From Phalacrocorax aristotelis (taxonomy: Eukaryota; Chordata; Aves; Suliformes; Phalacrocoracidae), in the NCBI RefSeq assembly GCF_949628215.1, contig NC_134277.1, positions 104,425,463 to 104,489,462 of the forward strand: 64,000 nucleotides of DNA, written 5' to 3'. Every line of letters begins with the position of its first letter. Positions within the stretch are counted from its first letter, which is position 1. Of this stretch, positions 62,626 through 64,000 are shown piece by piece. The translations under genes were made by a program, and so were the position numbers. The notes beneath the pieces are model-generated. The model was not told where the DNA came from and made no database searches. It was given only the letters and a program-made list of their open reading frames with translations.

Positions 62626-62825
62626 CTGTAAGGAAAACAATTTCAGGCTCTGCTTTTTTCTCTTTGGTAGTTTAAATTCAAGACCAAGGTTGTCAGCTGT
62701 ATCAAGCAATTGTACATACCTCTTTGACTTCCACATGGACCGTTCCCCGCTTCCCTGTTTCGGAGCCCTCAATATAGAACTTCAAACGCATATGTTTCAG
62801 TCCATCCTTTATATATTCAATGTGA
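62533..62825 (-). CDS. TIMM21: TIM21 (mitochondrial import inner membrane translocase subunit), last two coding exons
   Basis: TIM21 is a single-pass inner-membrane protein whose C-terminal domain projects into the intermembrane space. There it contacts the TOM complex and recruits presequence substrates to TIM23, and in vertebrates it also joins complex I/IV assembly intermediates. Two minus-strand exons (62825-62720 and 62625-62533) encode about 66 residues of that domain: HIEYIKDGLKHMRLKFYIEG, then a KRGTVHVEVKE strand, then the second exon with RYIFVDVDTYPKRTIVIEDNR and a TAG stop. These match the vertebrate TIM21 C-terminus closely in order and spacing; the protein ends right at EDNR, without the few extra residues of the human form. 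The N-terminal presequence, transmembrane segment and first half of the domain lie beyond 64000. CYB5A is convergent, as in human. Confidence 0.95.
62626..62719 (-). other. TIMM21 last intron (94 bp)
   Basis: A very short intron with donor GTATGT and acceptor CTTACAG on the minus strand. It is near the lower size limit of avian introns and AT-rich. Confidence 0.93.
62720..62825 (-). CDS. TIMM21: TIMM21 penultimate coding exon
   Basis: 106 bp: one base completes a split codon, then 35 codons follow to GAG before the GTATGT donor. The acceptor is GTTTTTAG. The conserved YIKDGLKH and KFYIEGSE blocks are present. The preceding exon, ending in phase 2, was not found in the remaining 1.2 kb and must lie outside the window. 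Confidence 0.94.
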
Positions 62826-64000
62826 CTAAAAACAGCAAAACAAAACAAAAAACCCAACCCACCCAGCAAGGATACATATTATATGCTAGTTAAGCTTCTT
62901 AACTAGTTAAGCTGCTTAACTATTTTGTGAGAAAGTGTATTCCGATGCAGTCCTTATGCTACCATGTATTCCTTCTCTATTCTTCTTTCCAAGCTTTTCG
63001 TAAGCATACAAGGAGGAGTGGAGTTGGAAGAAAGACCTAATTAGCAGTTGAGGATTAACAGATGAAGCGCTTAAAAGTCCTCACCCCAGTCCTCCCCTCA
63101 AAACTCAAGAGCAATCCAATGGCTGAAGATTCCGGAATTTCCTTGTATTTATTCTAAATAACCCCCAGATTCAGAGCCTGGTATCTAGAAAGGAACACCC
63201 ACCTCACCAAGAGTGCCAGGCATGTTTTTTAGTCACTTAAACTAAGTTACCAAGCAAAAAAACCCCACAAAGAATATTTTGTCAGCCCAATTATCAGGTT
63301 GGTTAAATCACATCAAACCAGTTTACTATATGCTTTACTTATTTTGGCACTAACTTTGTTGTACTGGAGTTGTATGACTGATATCAGAACTCCAACCTGA
63401 ATACTGATATTTAGACTGGAGTTCAATTATGCTTAAATATTACATAAATAGAAAGGTCACATCACTTTCAGGGTGACCACTTCCAGAAACTAATGGTCAA
63501 ACTAGAGTTCTGGTGCCAGTTTATGTTTCCTACTGAAATTACTAACTGCAGCATGCTACCAAGCTCTTATTTCCACCAGTCATGCCCAGGTACACACTGT
63601 GAATTAAACTTCCAATACAGTTTAAGGTGACATGATGGGTTACAGAGAACAATGACGAACGAAGAGCCTTACTGCAGTAAATACACGTTCAAGCTGTTCA
63701 TACACAAAAAAATCTGTATGTTTTTGAGACATTTAAGGTCATCCTTATTCTGCAGACACAAATGCTACAATCTCACAGTCCTCAGCTCAAAGCTTTATTT
63801 AAAATACTAGACTTTCAAAATGATGGAAATTAAATACTAGGAAAGCTGATAGAATATATTTACATATTTACATTGGTTTTTTTACAGGCAGATGCTTAAA
63901 ACATTTTCATTTAGCAGCTCCAGTTCAAGCACTTTTTCACAGTCTGGTGAAAAGATAAACTTCCACCAGTAAAAATCACCTTCCTCTGGAAAAAAAATTC
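62826..64000 (-). other. TIMM21 intron sequence up to the window edge
   Basis: No further TIM21 exon could be found here: the expected block before HIEYIKDG (human VIGVFGE...KGYGE) is not encoded on the minus strand. An A-rich CAAAACAAAAAACCC tract lies at about 62833-62860. An exon-like open segment at 63882-63985 is discussed as a finding. Confidence 0.7.

Noticed and set aside
1-64000. CRISPR arrays, operons, tRNA or rRNA genes, phage or toxin systems
   Set aside because: No regularly spaced direct repeats, no tRNA-type internal promoter boxes, no rRNA sequence and no prokaryotic gene organisation were seen; the window is eukaryotic.

Overview
This window is almost certainly from a bird nuclear genome. 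It is AT-rich and mostly non-coding, it carries several CR1 LINE fragments (the dominant avian retroposon, one ending in the typical ATTCTATG tandem repeat), and it contains introns with consensus GT/AG boundaries. The two genes that can be named, CYB5A and TIMM21, are neighbours in convergent orientation in human (chr18q22) and, by synteny, in other amniotes. I cannot resolve the order or species of bird.

Region by region. Bases 1-62 are very CpG-dense, probably the edge of the CYB5A promoter CpG island, followed by a poly-C tract. CYB5A (cytochrome b5 type A, + strand) occupies the left 13.8 kb: coding exons at 7425-7553, 9215-9244, 11765-11799 and 12621-12699, then a 3' UTR with AATAAA signals at 13154 and 13773. 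Its first coding exon lies left of the window. From about 13.8 to 62.1 kb there is a gene-poor interval of about 48 kb with no protein-coding gene I can recognise. It holds a 1.35 kb minus-strand CR1 with a broken reverse transcriptase (19258-20606), a 0.5 kb plus-strand CR1 3' end (51757-52275), smaller CR1 scraps (30225, 34944, 38400), a possible LTR-like segment (about 21.14-22.32 kb), microsatellites and short tandem repeats. The last two coding exons of TIMM21 lie on the minus strand (62720-62825 and 62533-62625, separated by a 94 bp intron). The rest of the window to 64000 is TIMM21 intron.

The two genes are not known to work together. CYB5A encodes a tail-anchored electron carrier of the ER. 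TIMM21 encodes a subunit of the mitochondrial TIM23 import machinery and of respiratory-chain assembly intermediates. Their tail-to-tail arrangement is a matter of synteny.

I found no convincing new biological system. The most checkable leads are a 60-codon ORF with a predicted membrane segment and an AATAAA 67 bp downstream (15351-15533), a set of phase-compatible exon-like segments at 42.5-43.8 kb, a CpG-rich segment with a CRE-like palindrome at about 61.07-61.28 kb, and a possible intron-3 read-through that would give a soluble cytochrome b5. All four are inferences and could be chance.
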